Part shown: positions 28,286-37,701 of the stretch, in pieces | Layout: every line of letters begins with the position of its first letter | Position numbering within the stretch: the stretch's first letter is position 1 | Source: DASZIT01 sp963819695 | GTDB lineage: Bacteria; Actinomycetota; Acidimicrobiia; Acidimicrobiales; RAAP-2 | NCBI GenBank assembly: GCA_963819695.1 | Contig: CAWFXD010000002.1 | Location: 722,509 to 786,508, forward strand | Direction of reading: 5' to 3' | DNA length: 64,000 nucleotides | Notes under the pieces: generated by a model | The model's database searches: none | Told to the model about the DNA's origin: nothing | The model's input: only the letters and a program-made list of their open reading frames with translations | Made by a program: the position numbers and the translations under genes

Positions 28286-28469
28286 ACTCGGTACTAATGA
28301 GGCGACAGCAGGCGGGAGTTCCCGGACTCACCAAGGTCATCGCCCGATCGATGACGGGGGCGGACCGGTAGCCAGAGCCGGTTGCATTGACGGGTTTCGA
28401 TATGTGGGCCATCCTGGTTGTCATACCGCGAAGACTCGGACAAACCACCTGCCCGTGTGGCGTCAAGCC

Positions 28470-28781
28470 ATGACCGTTGCTGCCTGCACGTTGGGAGCGG
28501 ATGACGGCCGGGCCCGGATGCTGCGGTGGGAAGCGCTGGCCGAGACGGCCGGTCCGGCTGCCCGTCGGATCGGGCCGACGTTGGAGATCAGCTACCCGCT
28601 CGACGCCGGCGAGGAACTCGAGTCGCTGGTGACCGCCGAACGACAGTGTTGTCAGTTCGTGGAATGGGCGATCGTTCACCGGGGCGACACCCTCGTTCTG
28701 CGCATCGCCGCCGACCCCGGACGCCCGGAGGACATCGAGTCGTTCGCCGATCTGTTCGGGGTTTCCTCGGACGACGGATAG
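28470..28781 (+). CDS. Small cysteine-containing conserved protein
   Basis: 103 residues. The core TAERQCCQFVEWAIVHRGDTLVLRIAADP resembles the small CC-motif domain that occurs alone or behind MerR-type regulators (AAERxCCPF...LxLxVTAP pattern). The adjacent cysteines could bind a metal or a thiol. No other metal-resistance gene is adjacent. The start at ATG 28470 was chosen because the upstream part of the frame has no conserved look. Confidence 0.6.
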   Translation: MTVAACTLGADDGRARMLRWEALAETAGPAARRIGPTLEISYPLDAGEELESLVTAERQCCQFVEWAIVHRGDTLVLRIAADPGRPEDIESFADLFGVSSDDG

Positions 28782-28796
28782 GCGTTGCTGCCGGGT

Positions 28797-29882
28797 TCAG
28801 GGACGAACTTCGTAGTAGAGGTTGGCCGGGTCGTCGAAATCGTGAAGGGTGAAGCGGGTGAAGCCGGCCTCCCGACACATCGCCTCGGCCAGTTCCGGGT
28901 GCAGGCCGAGGGTGCCGAGCCCGGCACCGCCCGGCTCCGAGAGTGCCGACGACATGCAGGTGGCGACCGACGTCCCGTACATCATGGCGAGGAGAGGATT
29001 GCGTTGGTTCTCGTCCCAGGTGACCCCGGCCCGGATGTCCTTCACCAACAGGGTCCCGTCGTCTTTGACACACCGCCGGATGGCGGCCAGGGCCTCGGCC
29101 GGGCGAGGCATGTCGTGCAGGCAGTCCAAGGCGAGAACCAGATCGAATGTGGGCTCCGCCGGTAGGTCGGTCGCCCCGGCCCGGTGGAAGTCCACATTGG
29201 AGGAGGTTCCTGCTTCGAGCTTGGCCTTGGCCCGATCGATGGCGTGGACGGATGGGTCATATCCCTCGAAGCGGGAGTTGGGAAACGATGCGGCCATGGT
29301 GAGGAGCGCCACCCCCGATCCACAGCCCACATCGGCCACCCGGGCGCCGCGGCCCAGGCGGTCGACCACGCCGTCGAGAGCGGGAAGCACCACCGGGACG
29401 AGGGCCAACCGTGACCAGGGCCCCAGCATCCGCTCGACGGTGTGGGCGGCCGACGGGCCGAGGTCGTCGTAACTGAGGCCGATCCCGGTCCGGAACGCAT
29501 CGGCCAGGCGGTCGATCACCGCGGGAGCCGCGACGCCTCCCTGGAAGGCGCCGGCGGCGAACCACAGGCTGTCGACATCTTCGACCAGAACGTCGGCGGC
29601 TTCGGGTCTCAGTTCGAACTCGTCTCCGTCCGGCGTGTCGATGAGCGACGCGGCGGCCTGGCTCCGTAACCACTCGAGCAACCACCGTTCGTGCAGACCG
29701 GTGGCAACCGCCAATTCCCCTGCGGTCACCGGTCCCCGCCCCGCCATCGCCCTGTACAGCCCGAGCCGGTCACCGAGATGGATCATCAGTGACACGACCT
29801 CGCCCTCTTTGTACTTCCAGACCTGCAGCGCGAACAGCGCCGACTGCATCTCATCGGGTTCACCGTCGACGTCGGGGCCCAT
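28797..29882 (-). CDS. Class I SAM-dependent methyltransferase with winged-helix N-terminal domain
   Basis: 361 residues. The N-terminal ~100 residues form a winged-helix domain like those of O-methyltransferases and Rv2258c-type proteins (LGLYRAMAGRGPVTAGELAVATGLHERWLLEWLRSQ). It is followed by a Rossmann domain with ARVADVGCGSGVALLTMA (SAM loop), FEGYDPSVHAIDRA and DLVLALDCLHDM. The substrate is unknown. It lies divergent to the PASTA kinase. Confidence 0.85.
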   Translation of the reverse strand: MGPDVDGEPDEMQSALFALQVWKYKEGEVVSLMIHLGDRLGLYRAMAGRGPVTAGELAVATGLHERWLLEWLRSQAAASLIDTPDGDEFELRPEAADVLVEDVDSLWFAAGAFQGGVAAPAVIDRLADAFRTGIGLSYDDLGPSAAHTVERMLGPWSRLALVPVVLPALDGVVDRLGRGARVADVGCGSGVALLTMAASFPNSRFEGYDPSVHAIDRAKAKLEAGTSSNVDFHRAGATDLPAEPTFDLVLALDCLHDMPRPAEALAAIRRCVKDDGTLLVKDIRAGVTWDENQRNPLLAMMYGTSVATCMSSALSEPGGAGLGTLGLHPELAEAMCREAGFTRFTLHDFDDPANLYYEVRP

Positions 29883-30058
29883 CGCCTCTGTCTACCATCG
29901 CCGAGTCCCTGATTCTGAGGGGGGAGCCCGATCGCCGACCGGCAGCCGGGGCCGGCGCATCGAGATTGCCGGGGTTCGGCCACCGAATCGCGGGAATGCC
30001 CAGGTGGGCAATACCCTCCACCGCAAGTGCTTGACTGATCGGTACCCTAAGAGGAACG

Positions 30059-32012
30059 ATGCCGAGCATTACGGACTCCATCGGGCGGGTCCTCGGCGAC
30101 CGCTACCGACTTGTAACCGCCCTGGGCACCGGCGCGTCCGCCCACGTGTATCTGGCCGAGGACGTCAACCTCCACCGGAAGGTGGCGATCAAGGTGCTCC
30201 ATCCGGCCCTGGCCGGTGACGTCTCGTTTCTGAAGCGGTTCCGGGCCGAGGCACGAGCGGTGGCCGCCCTCAACCACCCGAACATTCTCCAGGTCTACGA
30301 CTGGGGTGAGGAGGGCGGCGAGCCGTATCTGGTCCTCGAATACCTGGCCGGAGGCAGCCTGCGCCAGATTTACGATTCGGGGGTACTGCTCACCCCCGAG
30401 CAGGCGGTCCAGATCGGCCTGGAGGCCGCCGCCGGCCTCGACTACGCCCACCGCCGGGGCCTGGTCCACCGGGACATCAAGCCGGCCAACCTGTTGTTCG
30501 ACGCCGAGCGCCGGTTGCGGATCGCCGACTTCGGGTTGGCCCGGGCCCTGGCCGAGGCGGCCTGGACCGAACCGGAGGGGGCCATCCTGGGAACCGCCCG
30601 GTATGCCGCGCCCGAACAGGTGGAAGGGTGGACGCTCGACGGGAGAGCCGACGTCTACTCCCTCGCCCTGGTCCTCTATGAAGGTGTGACCGGGAAGGTG
30701 CCGTTCACCGGGGATACCGACGATCGCCACGCTCATGGCCCGGGTGGGCACCCTGTTGCCCGAGCACCAAGCGCTGGGCCCGCTCAATGAGGTGCTGGTG
30801 TGGGCGGCGGCTCCCGAGCCCGACGAGCGCTACGACGCGGCGGCGTTGATACTGAGACTCCAGGCCCTGCAGATCGCCCTCCCCGAACCCGAGCCGCTGG
30901 TGCTGGTCGACGCCGCGCCGGTGAGGGACCCCCGACGAGCCCTGGTGGGACCGGGCATCGGCGAGAGAACCGGGTCCGGCGGCGCCGACGCCACCGAATT
31001 GGGTGTCGCCACCGCCCTCCTGACCCCGGAGAAGTCGTCCGGCACGCCGAGCCGCGTCACCGAGCCGCCGGCGCCCGGGACCGGAGATCCGCGATCACGA
31101 CGACGGTGGCCCTGGTGGGCCGGGATCGCCGCCTTGGTGGCGGTGCTGATCGCCGCCGGGGTGGTGTTGGCGGTCCGACAGCAGCTGTTCACCGCCAGTC
31201 ATGCCGTGCCGTCGCTGGTGGGCAAAACGGTGCCCTCAGCCATCCAGGCCACCTCCGCCGACCATTTCAAGGTGCACCAGAGCGGCGCCGAGTACAGCAC
31301 CACCGTGGGTCCGGGTCTCATCCTCCGCCAGCAGCCGGCCGCCAAACCCGGTCGCAATCCGGCGATGGCCAAGGAGGGAACCACCATCGATGTGGTCGTC
31401 TCCAAGGGACTCCCGCCGGTGGCGATCCCCAACCTGACCCAGTACCAGAACTGCGCGGATGCCACCCTGGCCCTCAAGGCGGTGAACCTGGTGGGCGTCT
31501 GCCCGGACAGCGCCGCCCAGTACAACCCGACGGTGCCGGCCGGCCAGATCCTGGGTACCAGCCCGCCGACCAGCGCCACCTACGGCTCGACGGTGACCAT
31601 CATCCTGTCCAAGGGTCACGCCCCGGTTCCGATCCCGCCGGTGACCGGGCCCGGCTCCACCTATGCCAGTGCCGCCGCCGCCCTCTCCGCGGTCGGGTTC
31701 AACCCGACCCAGGCCAACGCCTACAGCTCGTCGGTTCCCGCCGGTCAGGTCATCGGCACCTCGCCGGACCCCTCGGCCGGTCCCGCGCCCTACGCGTCGA
31801 CGGTAACGGTGAACATCTCTCTCGGTCCCCAGCCGGTTCCGGTGCCGAATCTCTCTGGCGACACCGTCGCCCAGGCCACCACCGCGCTGCAGAAGGCGGG
31901 GCTCACCCTCGGCAGTGTCTACGGGCCGTCGAAGGGAAACGTGTTCCACTCCACTCCTGACGCCGGGACCAACGTCTCGCCGGGCACCTCCGTCAGCATT
32001 TACACCATATGA
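30059..32012 (+). CDS. PASTA-domain serine/threonine protein kinase (PknB-like), one frameshift
   Basis: About 650 residues after removing one extra base near 30719, where GDTT-IATLMARVG is split between frames. The kinase domain has GTGASAHVYLA (P-loop), VAIK with Lys45, HRDIKPAN with catalytic Asp139 and DFG at 157-159. A juxtamembrane linker, one membrane helix (WPWWAGIAALVAVLIAAGVV) and four extracellular PASTA repeats of about 65-70 residues follow. PknB-type kinases bind peptidoglycan fragments and control cell wall and division. An AGAGGAA ribosome site precedes ATG 30059. The stop overlaps the next gene (ATGA). Confidence 0.9.
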
Positions 32013-32326
32013 CCGCCCCCGGCACGGTGCCCGACTGCGAGCTGTGCGAGGCCGCCCGGATCACCGAGTGGTTCTACGAGGACGACACCTGCTGGGTGGC
32101 CGACTGCGAGATCTGCGACGTGCCCATGGTGGTCTGGAAGTCCCACGGCAGCGAGCCGCCGGAGTCGGAGGTGGAACACATGCTGGCCCGACTGGGCTCG
32201 GTGGCCGACGAGCGTCTGGGGGTGGACGGCTGGTCGTTCGACCGGGTCATGCGGCAGATCCCCGATCACTTCCACGCCCACGCCCGCGACCCCAACTGGT
32301 GGTTCCGCCGGTTCGGGCGCAAGTGA
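32009..32326 (+). CDS. Small conserved protein with two CxxC pairs and an HxHxH motif (HIT-like)
   Basis: 105 residues, translationally coupled to the kinase (ATGA). It has CELC near the N-terminus, CEIC about 25 residues later, and a C-terminal DHFHAHARD. An HxHxH stretch after a small alpha/beta domain resembles the HIT active site, while the two CxxC pairs could bind zinc. The assignment to the HIT superfamily is tentative. It may assist the kinase, or be a neighbour only. Confidence 0.6.
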   Translation: MTAPGTVPDCELCEAARITEWFYEDDTCWVADCEICDVPMVVWKSHGSEPPESEVEHMLARLGSVADERLGVDGWSFDRVMRQIPDHFHAHARDPNWWFRRFGRK

Positions 32327-32348
32327 CCGGCCCCGGATCCATCCACCG

Positions 32349-33479
32349 GTGATCAAGTACCTCGGATCCAAACGCCGGCTGGTCCCCGCACTCACCGAGA
32401 TGGCGCTGGCCTCGGGGGCGGTGACCGCCCTCGACCTGTTCTGTGGCACCACCCGGGTGGCGCAGGCCCTGAAGCGGCTCGGCATCCACACCACCGCGGT
32501 GGACAGCTCCCGGGCCGCCCATGTGCTGGCCCGGTGCTACGTGGCCACCGATCCGCAACAGTCGCCGTCGTTCCCGGCCGAGATGGCCGAGGCGGTGGAG
32601 GCGCTCAACGGGCTGGACGGGTGCCCCGGATACGTCACCGAGACCTTCTGCCGGTCGTCGAGGTTCTTCCGGCCGGAGAACGGGGCTCGCATCGATGCCA
32701 TCCGCGACGCCATCGAGGCCGGCTACGCCGGCACCCCGCTGTGGCCGGTGCTGATGACCAGCCTGCTCGAAGCCGCCGACCGGGTCGACTCGACCACCGG
32801 GGTGCAGATGGCGTACCTCAAGCAGTGGGCCTCCCGGGCCGATCGACCTCTTGCCCTGCGGGTGCCCGAGCTGGTGCCGGGAGCCGGCCGGGCGGTGCGG
32901 GGCGATGCCTGTGCGCTGGTCGCCGAAGGCACCGGCATCCTGTCCGCCGTCGATCTGGCCTATCTCGACCCTCCCTACAACCAGCACCGGTACGAGTCGA
33001 ACTACCACGTCTGGGAGACGTTGGTGGAGTGGGATGCCCCGATCCACTACGGCATCGCCTGCAAGCGCGAGGACCTGCGGCTCCCCACCGGCAGGAGCCC
33101 GTTCAACCGCCGCCAGACCATGCCGGCCGCCCTGGCCGGGGTGATCGCCTCGGTCCAGGCCGACACCGTTGTCCTTTCCTACAACAACGAATCGTGGTTG
33201 ACCCTCGAGGAGCTCTATGAGATGTGTACCCGGAGAGGCCACGTCGAGGTGGTGTCCTTCGACTCGGCCCGTTACGTCGGGGCGAGGATCGGTATCCACA
33301 ATCCGGCCGGGCACAAAGTGGGAACCGTGTCCCATCTCCGGAACACCGAATACGTCCTCATTGCCGGGGACCGCGGCCGGACCCGCCGGATGGCACGCTC
33401 GGTGACCGACCCGGGGCTGGGGGTGGCGGTGGATCGACCCCCGCGCGGCGGAACCCGCACGGGCGCCGTCCCGGTTTGA
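32349..33479 (+). CDS. DNA adenine methylase, D12 class N6-MTase (orphan)
   Basis: 376 residues. The motif order is that of alpha-group adenine methyltransferases: motif X (IKYLGSKRRLVPA), motif I (ALDLFCGTTRVAQAL), a variable target-recognition region, and catalytic motif IV DPPYNQHRY. It transfers a methyl group from SAM to N6 of adenine at an unknown site. No restriction endonuclease or other modification gene is adjacent. It may therefore be an orphan, epigenetic-type methylase. It starts at GTG 32349, 22 bases after the preceding gene. Confidence 0.88.
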   Translation: MIKYLGSKRRLVPALTEMALASGAVTALDLFCGTTRVAQALKRLGIHTTAVDSSRAAHVLARCYVATDPQQSPSFPAEMAEAVEALNGLDGCPGYVTETFCRSSRFFRPENGARIDAIRDAIEAGYAGTPLWPVLMTSLLEAADRVDSTTGVQMAYLKQWASRADRPLALRVPELVPGAGRAVRGDACALVAEGTGILSAVDLAYLDPPYNQHRYESNYHVWETLVEWDAPIHYGIACKREDLRLPTGRSPFNRRQTMPAALAGVIASVQADTVVLSYNNESWLTLEELYEMCTRRGHVEVVSFDSARYVGARIGIHNPAGHKVGTVSHLRNTEYVLIAGDRGRTRRMARSVTDPGLGVAVDRPPRGGTRTGAVPV

Positions 33480-33580
33480 CCACCGCATGAGGCCCTGCCA
33501 ACGTAGGCGCACGATTGACAGCCGACTGCGATCCGAGGCATCGCCCGGTCACCCGGTTGGTCGAAGAGGGGGTTTGGAGC

Positions 33581-34459
33581 ATGGGCGCACTGGACGGGCG
33601 GGTTGCCATCATCACCGGCGCGGGCCGGGGGATCGGCCGCGAACATGCACTCCTGTTTGCCGCTGAAGGGGCAAAGGTCGTGGTCAACGACTTGGGTGGT
33701 GCACCCGACGGCTCGGGCGGGGATACGTCGTCAGCCCAACAAGTCGTGGACGAGATCACCGCCGCCGGCGGTGACGCCGTCGCCAATGCCGACGACATCA
33801 CCGACTGGGACGGCGGGAAGCGATTGGTCGAGACCGCGGTCGAGGCGTTCGGGAACCTGGACGTGTTGGTCAACAACGCCGGGATCCTGCGGGACCGGGT
33901 GCTGGTGAACATGTCCGAAGACGAGTGGGACTCGGTCATCAAGGTCCACCTGAAGGGTCACTTCGTCCCCCTCCGGCATGCCGCCGCCTACTGGCGTCAG
34001 CAGACCAAGGACGGCGTCGAGGTCAGGGCATCGGTCATCAACACCTCATCGACCTCGGGCCTGCTGGGGAACCCGGGCCAGACCAATTACGGCACCGCCA
34101 AAGCCGGGATCGGGGCGCTCACCATCATCGCCGCCGAAGAGCTCGGACGCTACGGGATCCGGGTCAATGCCATCGCCCCGGCCGCCCGTACCCGGTTGAC
34201 CGAGCAGACGCCCGGGCTCTCCGAGCTCGTGCAGGCCCCGGCCGACGCGTCGACCTTCGACAGTTGGGACCCGGCCAACGTGTCGCCTCTGGTCGCCTAT
34301 CTGGCCACCCGGGACGCGCCGACCACCGGCCAGGTCTACCTGGTCCAGGGCGGTCAGATCCGCCGGTTCCAACCCTGGACGATGACCGACACTCTCGAGA
34401 AGAACGACCGGTGGACGGTCGCGGAGCTCCAGACGGAGATGCACCGGCTCGGCGGCTGA
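33581..34459 (+). CDS. SDR-family oxidoreductase ((3R)-hydroxyacyl-CoA dehydrogenase-like)
   Basis: 292 residues. TGAGRGIGREHALLFAAEGAKVVVNDLGG and the longer loop before NADDITDW match the MFE-2/hydroxysteroid-type SDRs. NNAG and catalytic YGTAK are present. C-terminal VYLVQGGQIRRFQPW is typical of the multifunctional-enzyme-like group. It probably oxidises a hydroxyacyl-CoA in lipid or steroid breakdown. The start at ATG 33581 has GGAG close upstream. Confidence 0.85.
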   Translation: MGALDGRVAIITGAGRGIGREHALLFAAEGAKVVVNDLGGAPDGSGGDTSSAQQVVDEITAAGGDAVANADDITDWDGGKRLVETAVEAFGNLDVLVNNAGILRDRVLVNMSEDEWDSVIKVHLKGHFVPLRHAAAYWRQQTKDGVEVRASVINTSSTSGLLGNPGQTNYGTAKAGIGALTIIAAEELGRYGIRVNAIAPAARTRLTEQTPGLSELVQAPADASTFDSWDPANVSPLVAYLATRDAPTTGQVYLVQGGQIRRFQPWTMTDTLEKNDRWTVAELQTEMHRLGG

Positions 34460-34462
34460 AAG

Positions 34463-36085
34463 GTGGCGTCACCCGATCGGGGGGGAGCGGCGGGGAGAGA
34501 GCGCAGCTTCGATGCCTCGGATGCCATCGAGGCCGAGGCCATGCTCAGCGGCGGTGGGGCGGGAGCCGAGGGGTCGATCGTGGTTCCCTGGCCGCTCCTC
34601 TTCCGCCACCGGATGCATCGCAAGGTCCGGACCTCGGACCGGTACCAGTGGTGGGTGCTGTGGACGGTGCTGGCCGGGCTCCTCTCCGTCAACATCACCT
34701 TCACCGTCTTCGTGGTGGCCCTCCCGCAGGTCGCCCACCAACTCCATACCTCCGTCTCGACCCTGACCTGGACGTCGACCGGCCCGCTGCTGGCCTTCGG
34801 GGTGGCGGCGCCGGTGCTGGGCAAGTTCGGGGACATCGGCGGCTACCGACGCCTCTACCTGTGGGGCCTGCTCGGGGCGGCGGTCTGCGTGATCTTGACG
34901 GCCACCGCCCCCAACGCCGCCGTGCTCATCGGGGCCCGGTTGCTCGACGGCGTCGAGGGAGCCGCCACCGGGGCGGCGTCGATGGCGCTGATGCTGCAGG
35001 TGTTCTCCAACGAGGACCGGGTCAAGGCCATGGGGTGGTGGGCGCTGGTCGGCGCCGGCGGCCCGGTCATCGGGGTGACCGTCGGTGCCCCGATCATCCA
35101 GTATTTCGGGTGGCGGGCGCTGTTCTGGGGTGAGCTGCCGTTGATGGCGATGGCCGCGGTGCTGGCGTTCATCGTGCTGCCCGGCCGGGACCAGACCGTC
35201 AATCCCGGCCCGGAGGAGATGGGCGGTGGCCGAGACGCGGTGGTCGAGCGGCCGCACAGCCCCTGGCGCCATCTCGACTGGATCGGCTCCTTCACGCTGG
35301 CCGCGGCGGTGACCGCCGGCCTGATGGCGCTCAACCTGGCACCGGCCCGGGGCTTCGGGTCGCCGCTGATCCTGGGTATCTTCGGGATCTCGGTCGCCGC
35401 CGGCTTCGGGTTCGTGGTCCAGGAGCAGCGGACCGATCACCCGCTGATCCCGCTGCGCTATTTCCGCTTGAGGAACTTCACCTTCCCGCTGGCCGCCAAA
35501 GCCCTCACCAACTTCTCCTATATGGGCGGCTTCTTCCTGTTCCCATTGTTGATGGAGGGCATCTACGGCTACAGCGAAACCCGGGCCGGCCTGGTGTCGA
35601 CCGCCCGGCCGCTGCTGTTCTCGCTCATCGCCCCCGTGGCCGGGTACACCGCGGTGGTGATCGGCGAGCGCATCTCGACGGTGATCGGGACCCTGGTCCT
35701 GGCCTCCTCGATGGTGATCTTCACCCAGATCGGGGTGCACCCGTCGCTGGTGGTCATCTTCATCGCCCTGGCCCTCTCCGGGGCCGGCATCGGCATCGTC
35801 ACCCCCTCGACCACCTCGTCCTCCTCCAACGAGGTGGCGCCCGAGGAGCTGGGGGTGATGAGCGCCGCCCAGCAGATGGTGACCCAGATCGGGGTGGTGG
35901 CCGGGATCCAGGTGATGGTCACCGTGCAGGCGTCGGCCCACGGCGGCGTCGGATCGCTGGCCTCGTTCCACCGGGCCTATCTGGTGGGCGTGGTGGTGGC
36001 CCTGGCCGCCACCGTCTGTGCGGTGGTGATGAGGAACACGCCCCGGCCGGGACGACAGAAACGGGGCGCCCGCCGGCGCGGTTGA
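34463..36085 (+). CDS. MFS transporter, DHA2 (EmrB/QacA) family
   Basis: 540 residues with about fourteen hydrophobic helices. The N-terminal membrane entry is YQWWVLWTVLAGLLSVNITFTVFVVALPQ, and motif GKFGDIGGYRRLYLWG lies in loop 2-3. It is a proton-driven multidrug-type exporter. GTG 34463 sits directly behind the SDR stop but has a badly spaced ribosome site; an in-frame ATG at 34541 would remove a charged N-terminal tail and is a good alternative. Confidence 0.87.
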   Translation: MASPDRGGAAGRERSFDASDAIEAEAMLSGGGAGAEGSIVVPWPLLFRHRMHRKVRTSDRYQWWVLWTVLAGLLSVNITFTVFVVALPQVAHQLHTSVSTLTWTSTGPLLAFGVAAPVLGKFGDIGGYRRLYLWGLLGAAVCVILTATAPNAAVLIGARLLDGVEGAATGAASMALMLQVFSNEDRVKAMGWWALVGAGGPVIGVTVGAPIIQYFGWRALFWGELPLMAMAAVLAFIVLPGRDQTVNPGPEEMGGGRDAVVERPHSPWRHLDWIGSFTLAAAVTAGLMALNLAPARGFGSPLILGIFGISVAAGFGFVVQEQRTDHPLIPLRYFRLRNFTFPLAAKALTNFSYMGGFFLFPLLMEGIYGYSETRAGLVSTARPLLFSLIAPVAGYTAVVIGERISTVIGTLVLASSMVIFTQIGVHPSLVVIFIALALSGAGIGIVTPSTTSSSSNEVAPEELGVMSAAQQMVTQIGVVAGIQVMVTVQASAHGGVGSLASFHRAYLVGVVVALAATVCAVVMRNTPRPGRQKRGARRRG

Positions 36086-36086
36086 A

Positions 36087-36494
36087 CTACTCGGTCATGG
36101 CTTTGATGCGAGCCGCCACCATCTCCGTGGTCGGGTCGGCACCGCTCGTCTGCATGGCCATCAGCTTGGCGATGTCGCCCTCGACCTTCACCTTGCCGGA
36201 CATGAACGCCTGCATGCCGGCCTGCGGGTTCCCCTCGATGAGGATGGCCTTGGCGATGTCGTAGTCGAGGGTCACCTTGAGGTCGGCCGGGTCGATGTGG
36301 TCCATGTCCAGCTCGAGCTGGCCCGAGGTGGTGTCCATGTGCGCGTGGACGGTGCCGTCTCCGAAGGGCACGGCGGTGATGACCAGGTTCATCCTCACTG
36401 CGTGCGGAATGGGCTCACCCTTGCCCTCGAACTCGGCCCGGATGCCCCTGGCCTCGATGAGCCATTCGTCGCTGAGAAAAAGATAGGTGGCCAT
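36087..36494 (-). CDS. SCP2 sterol-carrier-domain protein
   Basis: 135 residues. The SCP2 fold is suggested by alternating strands ending in DLKVTLDYDIAKAILIEGNPQAGMQAFMSGKVKVEGDIAKLMAM, the classic G-K-x-K-x-x-G-D core. It binds a lipid or acyl-CoA in the cytoplasm. The start at ATG 36494 gives a compact domain (MATYLFLSDEWL). Convergent stops with the exporter lie only one base apart. Confidence 0.88.
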   Translation of the reverse strand: MATYLFLSDEWLIEARGIRAEFEGKGEPIPHAVRMNLVITAVPFGDGTVHAHMDTTSGQLELDMDHIDPADLKVTLDYDIAKAILIEGNPQAGMQAFMSGKVKVEGDIAKLMAMQTSGADPTTEMVAARIKAMTE

Positions 36495-36616
36495 GGGTGC
36501 GTTACTCCTTGCCGGTGAATGCGGGTCTCTGTTGCCGGGTAACCATAGCCCCGCCGGAACCCGCGACCCGAGGCGACAGTCGGGCCGCCCCGGTATCGCC
36601 GGTAGCATGCCGGACC

Positions 36617-37393
36617 ATGACTGCCCCGATCATGTCCGGTGCCGAACCGTGGTCTTCGGACGGTGGTTCCCATGGCGCCCTCGTCCTCCACGGCTTCACC
36701 GGGAACCCGCAGTCGATGCGACCGCTGGCGATGGCGCTGGGGAAGGCCGGGTACACCGTCGACCTGCCCCTCCTCCCCGGACACGGCACCGCCGTCGAGG
36801 ACATGATTCCCACCCGGTGGGAGGACTGGTCGGGCGCGGCCGAAGCCGCCTATCGGGGATTGTCGGCCCGCTGCGACCAGGTGCTGGTGACCGGGTTGTC
36901 CATGGGGGGCACCCTGAGCTGCTGGCTGGCCGCCCGCCACCCGGAGATCGCCGGGATCGCGGTGGTCAACCCGTTGGTCGACCCACCCGCCGAAGACTTC
37001 CGGGCCGTCATCCGGGACCTGTTGGCGGGGGGCGCGGAGGTGGTCGACGGGATCGGCTCGGATATCGCCATGGAGGGTTCGGTGGAGGCCGCCTACCCCA
37101 AGTCCCCACTGGCGGCCGCCCTGTCGCTGTTCGAAGGGGTGGACGCGGTGGAGCCCCGGCTGGGAGAGATTCGCTGCCCGACCCTGTTGTTGAGCAGCCG
37201 GGTCGACCACGTGGTGGGAATTGAATCCGGCGACGTCCTCGAGCAGCGGGTGGCGGGTCCGGTCGAGCGGGTCTATCTCGAGCGGAGCTACCACGTGGCC
37301 ACCCTGGACTGGGACGCACCGGTGATCGAGGAGCGGGTGGTGGCCTTCGCCGGCGAGGTCCTCGGCGGCCCGGGTACCCCGCAGGCGTCCTAG
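36617..37393 (+). CDS. Carboxylesterase (Est30-type alpha/beta hydrolase)
   Basis: 258 residues. HGFTGNPQSM (oxyanion), PLLPGHGTAVEDM, nucleophile Ser in VTGLSMGGTLS, Asp in SSRVDHVV and His in RSYHVATLD are the standard features of the Est30/monoglyceride-lipase-like esterases. It hydrolyses short or medium acyl esters. Its stop overlaps the gatC GTG by one base, so it is probably the first gene of the gat operon. Confidence 0.87.
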   Translation: MTAPIMSGAEPWSSDGGSHGALVLHGFTGNPQSMRPLAMALGKAGYTVDLPLLPGHGTAVEDMIPTRWEDWSGAAEAAYRGLSARCDQVLVTGLSMGGTLSCWLAARHPEIAGIAVVNPLVDPPAEDFRAVIRDLLAGGAEVVDGIGSDIAMEGSVEAAYPKSPLAAALSLFEGVDAVEPRLGEIRCPTLLLSSRVDHVVGIESGDVLEQRVAGPVERVYLERSYHVATLDWDAPVIEERVVAFAGEVLGGPGTPQAS

Positions 37394-37701
37394 TGGCGGG
37401 TGCCCCGAGGTTGACCCGGGACGACGTGGCCCACGTGGCCGCCCTGGCCCGGCTCCATCTGACCGATGAGGAACTCGAACTGTTCACCGGGCAGTTGGCC
37501 GAGGTCCTCGACCATGCCGCCGATATCGCCCAGTTGGACCTCACCGGCGTTCCCCCCACCGCGCACGCCATGGCCGTCTCCAATGTGCTCCGACCCGACA
37601 CTTTGGCCCCGACCCTCGACCGGGACGAGGTCCTGGCCGCCGCCCCGTCGGTGGAGGACCACCGCTTCCGGGTGCCGCGGATCCTGGGGGAGGCACCTTG
37701 A
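37393..37701 (+). CDS. gatC: Asp-tRNA(Asn)/Glu-tRNA(Gln) amidotransferase subunit C
   Basis: 102 residues with the GatC signature LTRDDVAHVAALARLHLTDEE and the C-terminal VPRIL. It wraps around and stabilises GatA in the amidotransferase that makes Gln-tRNA and Asn-tRNA from misacylated precursors. It starts with GTG and overlaps gatA by four bases. Confidence 0.95.
   Translation: MAGAPRLTRDDVAHVAALARLHLTDEELELFTGQLAEVLDHAADIAQLDLTGVPPTAHAMAVSNVLRPDTLAPTLDRDEVLAAAPSVEDHRFRVPRILGEAP

Noticed and set aside
34469..35971. 500-codon minus-strand ORF opposite the DHA2 exporter
   Set aside because: Antisense shadow of a high-GC gene: His/Gly/Arg/Asp-rich with no domain. The plus-strand exporter has clear membrane helices.
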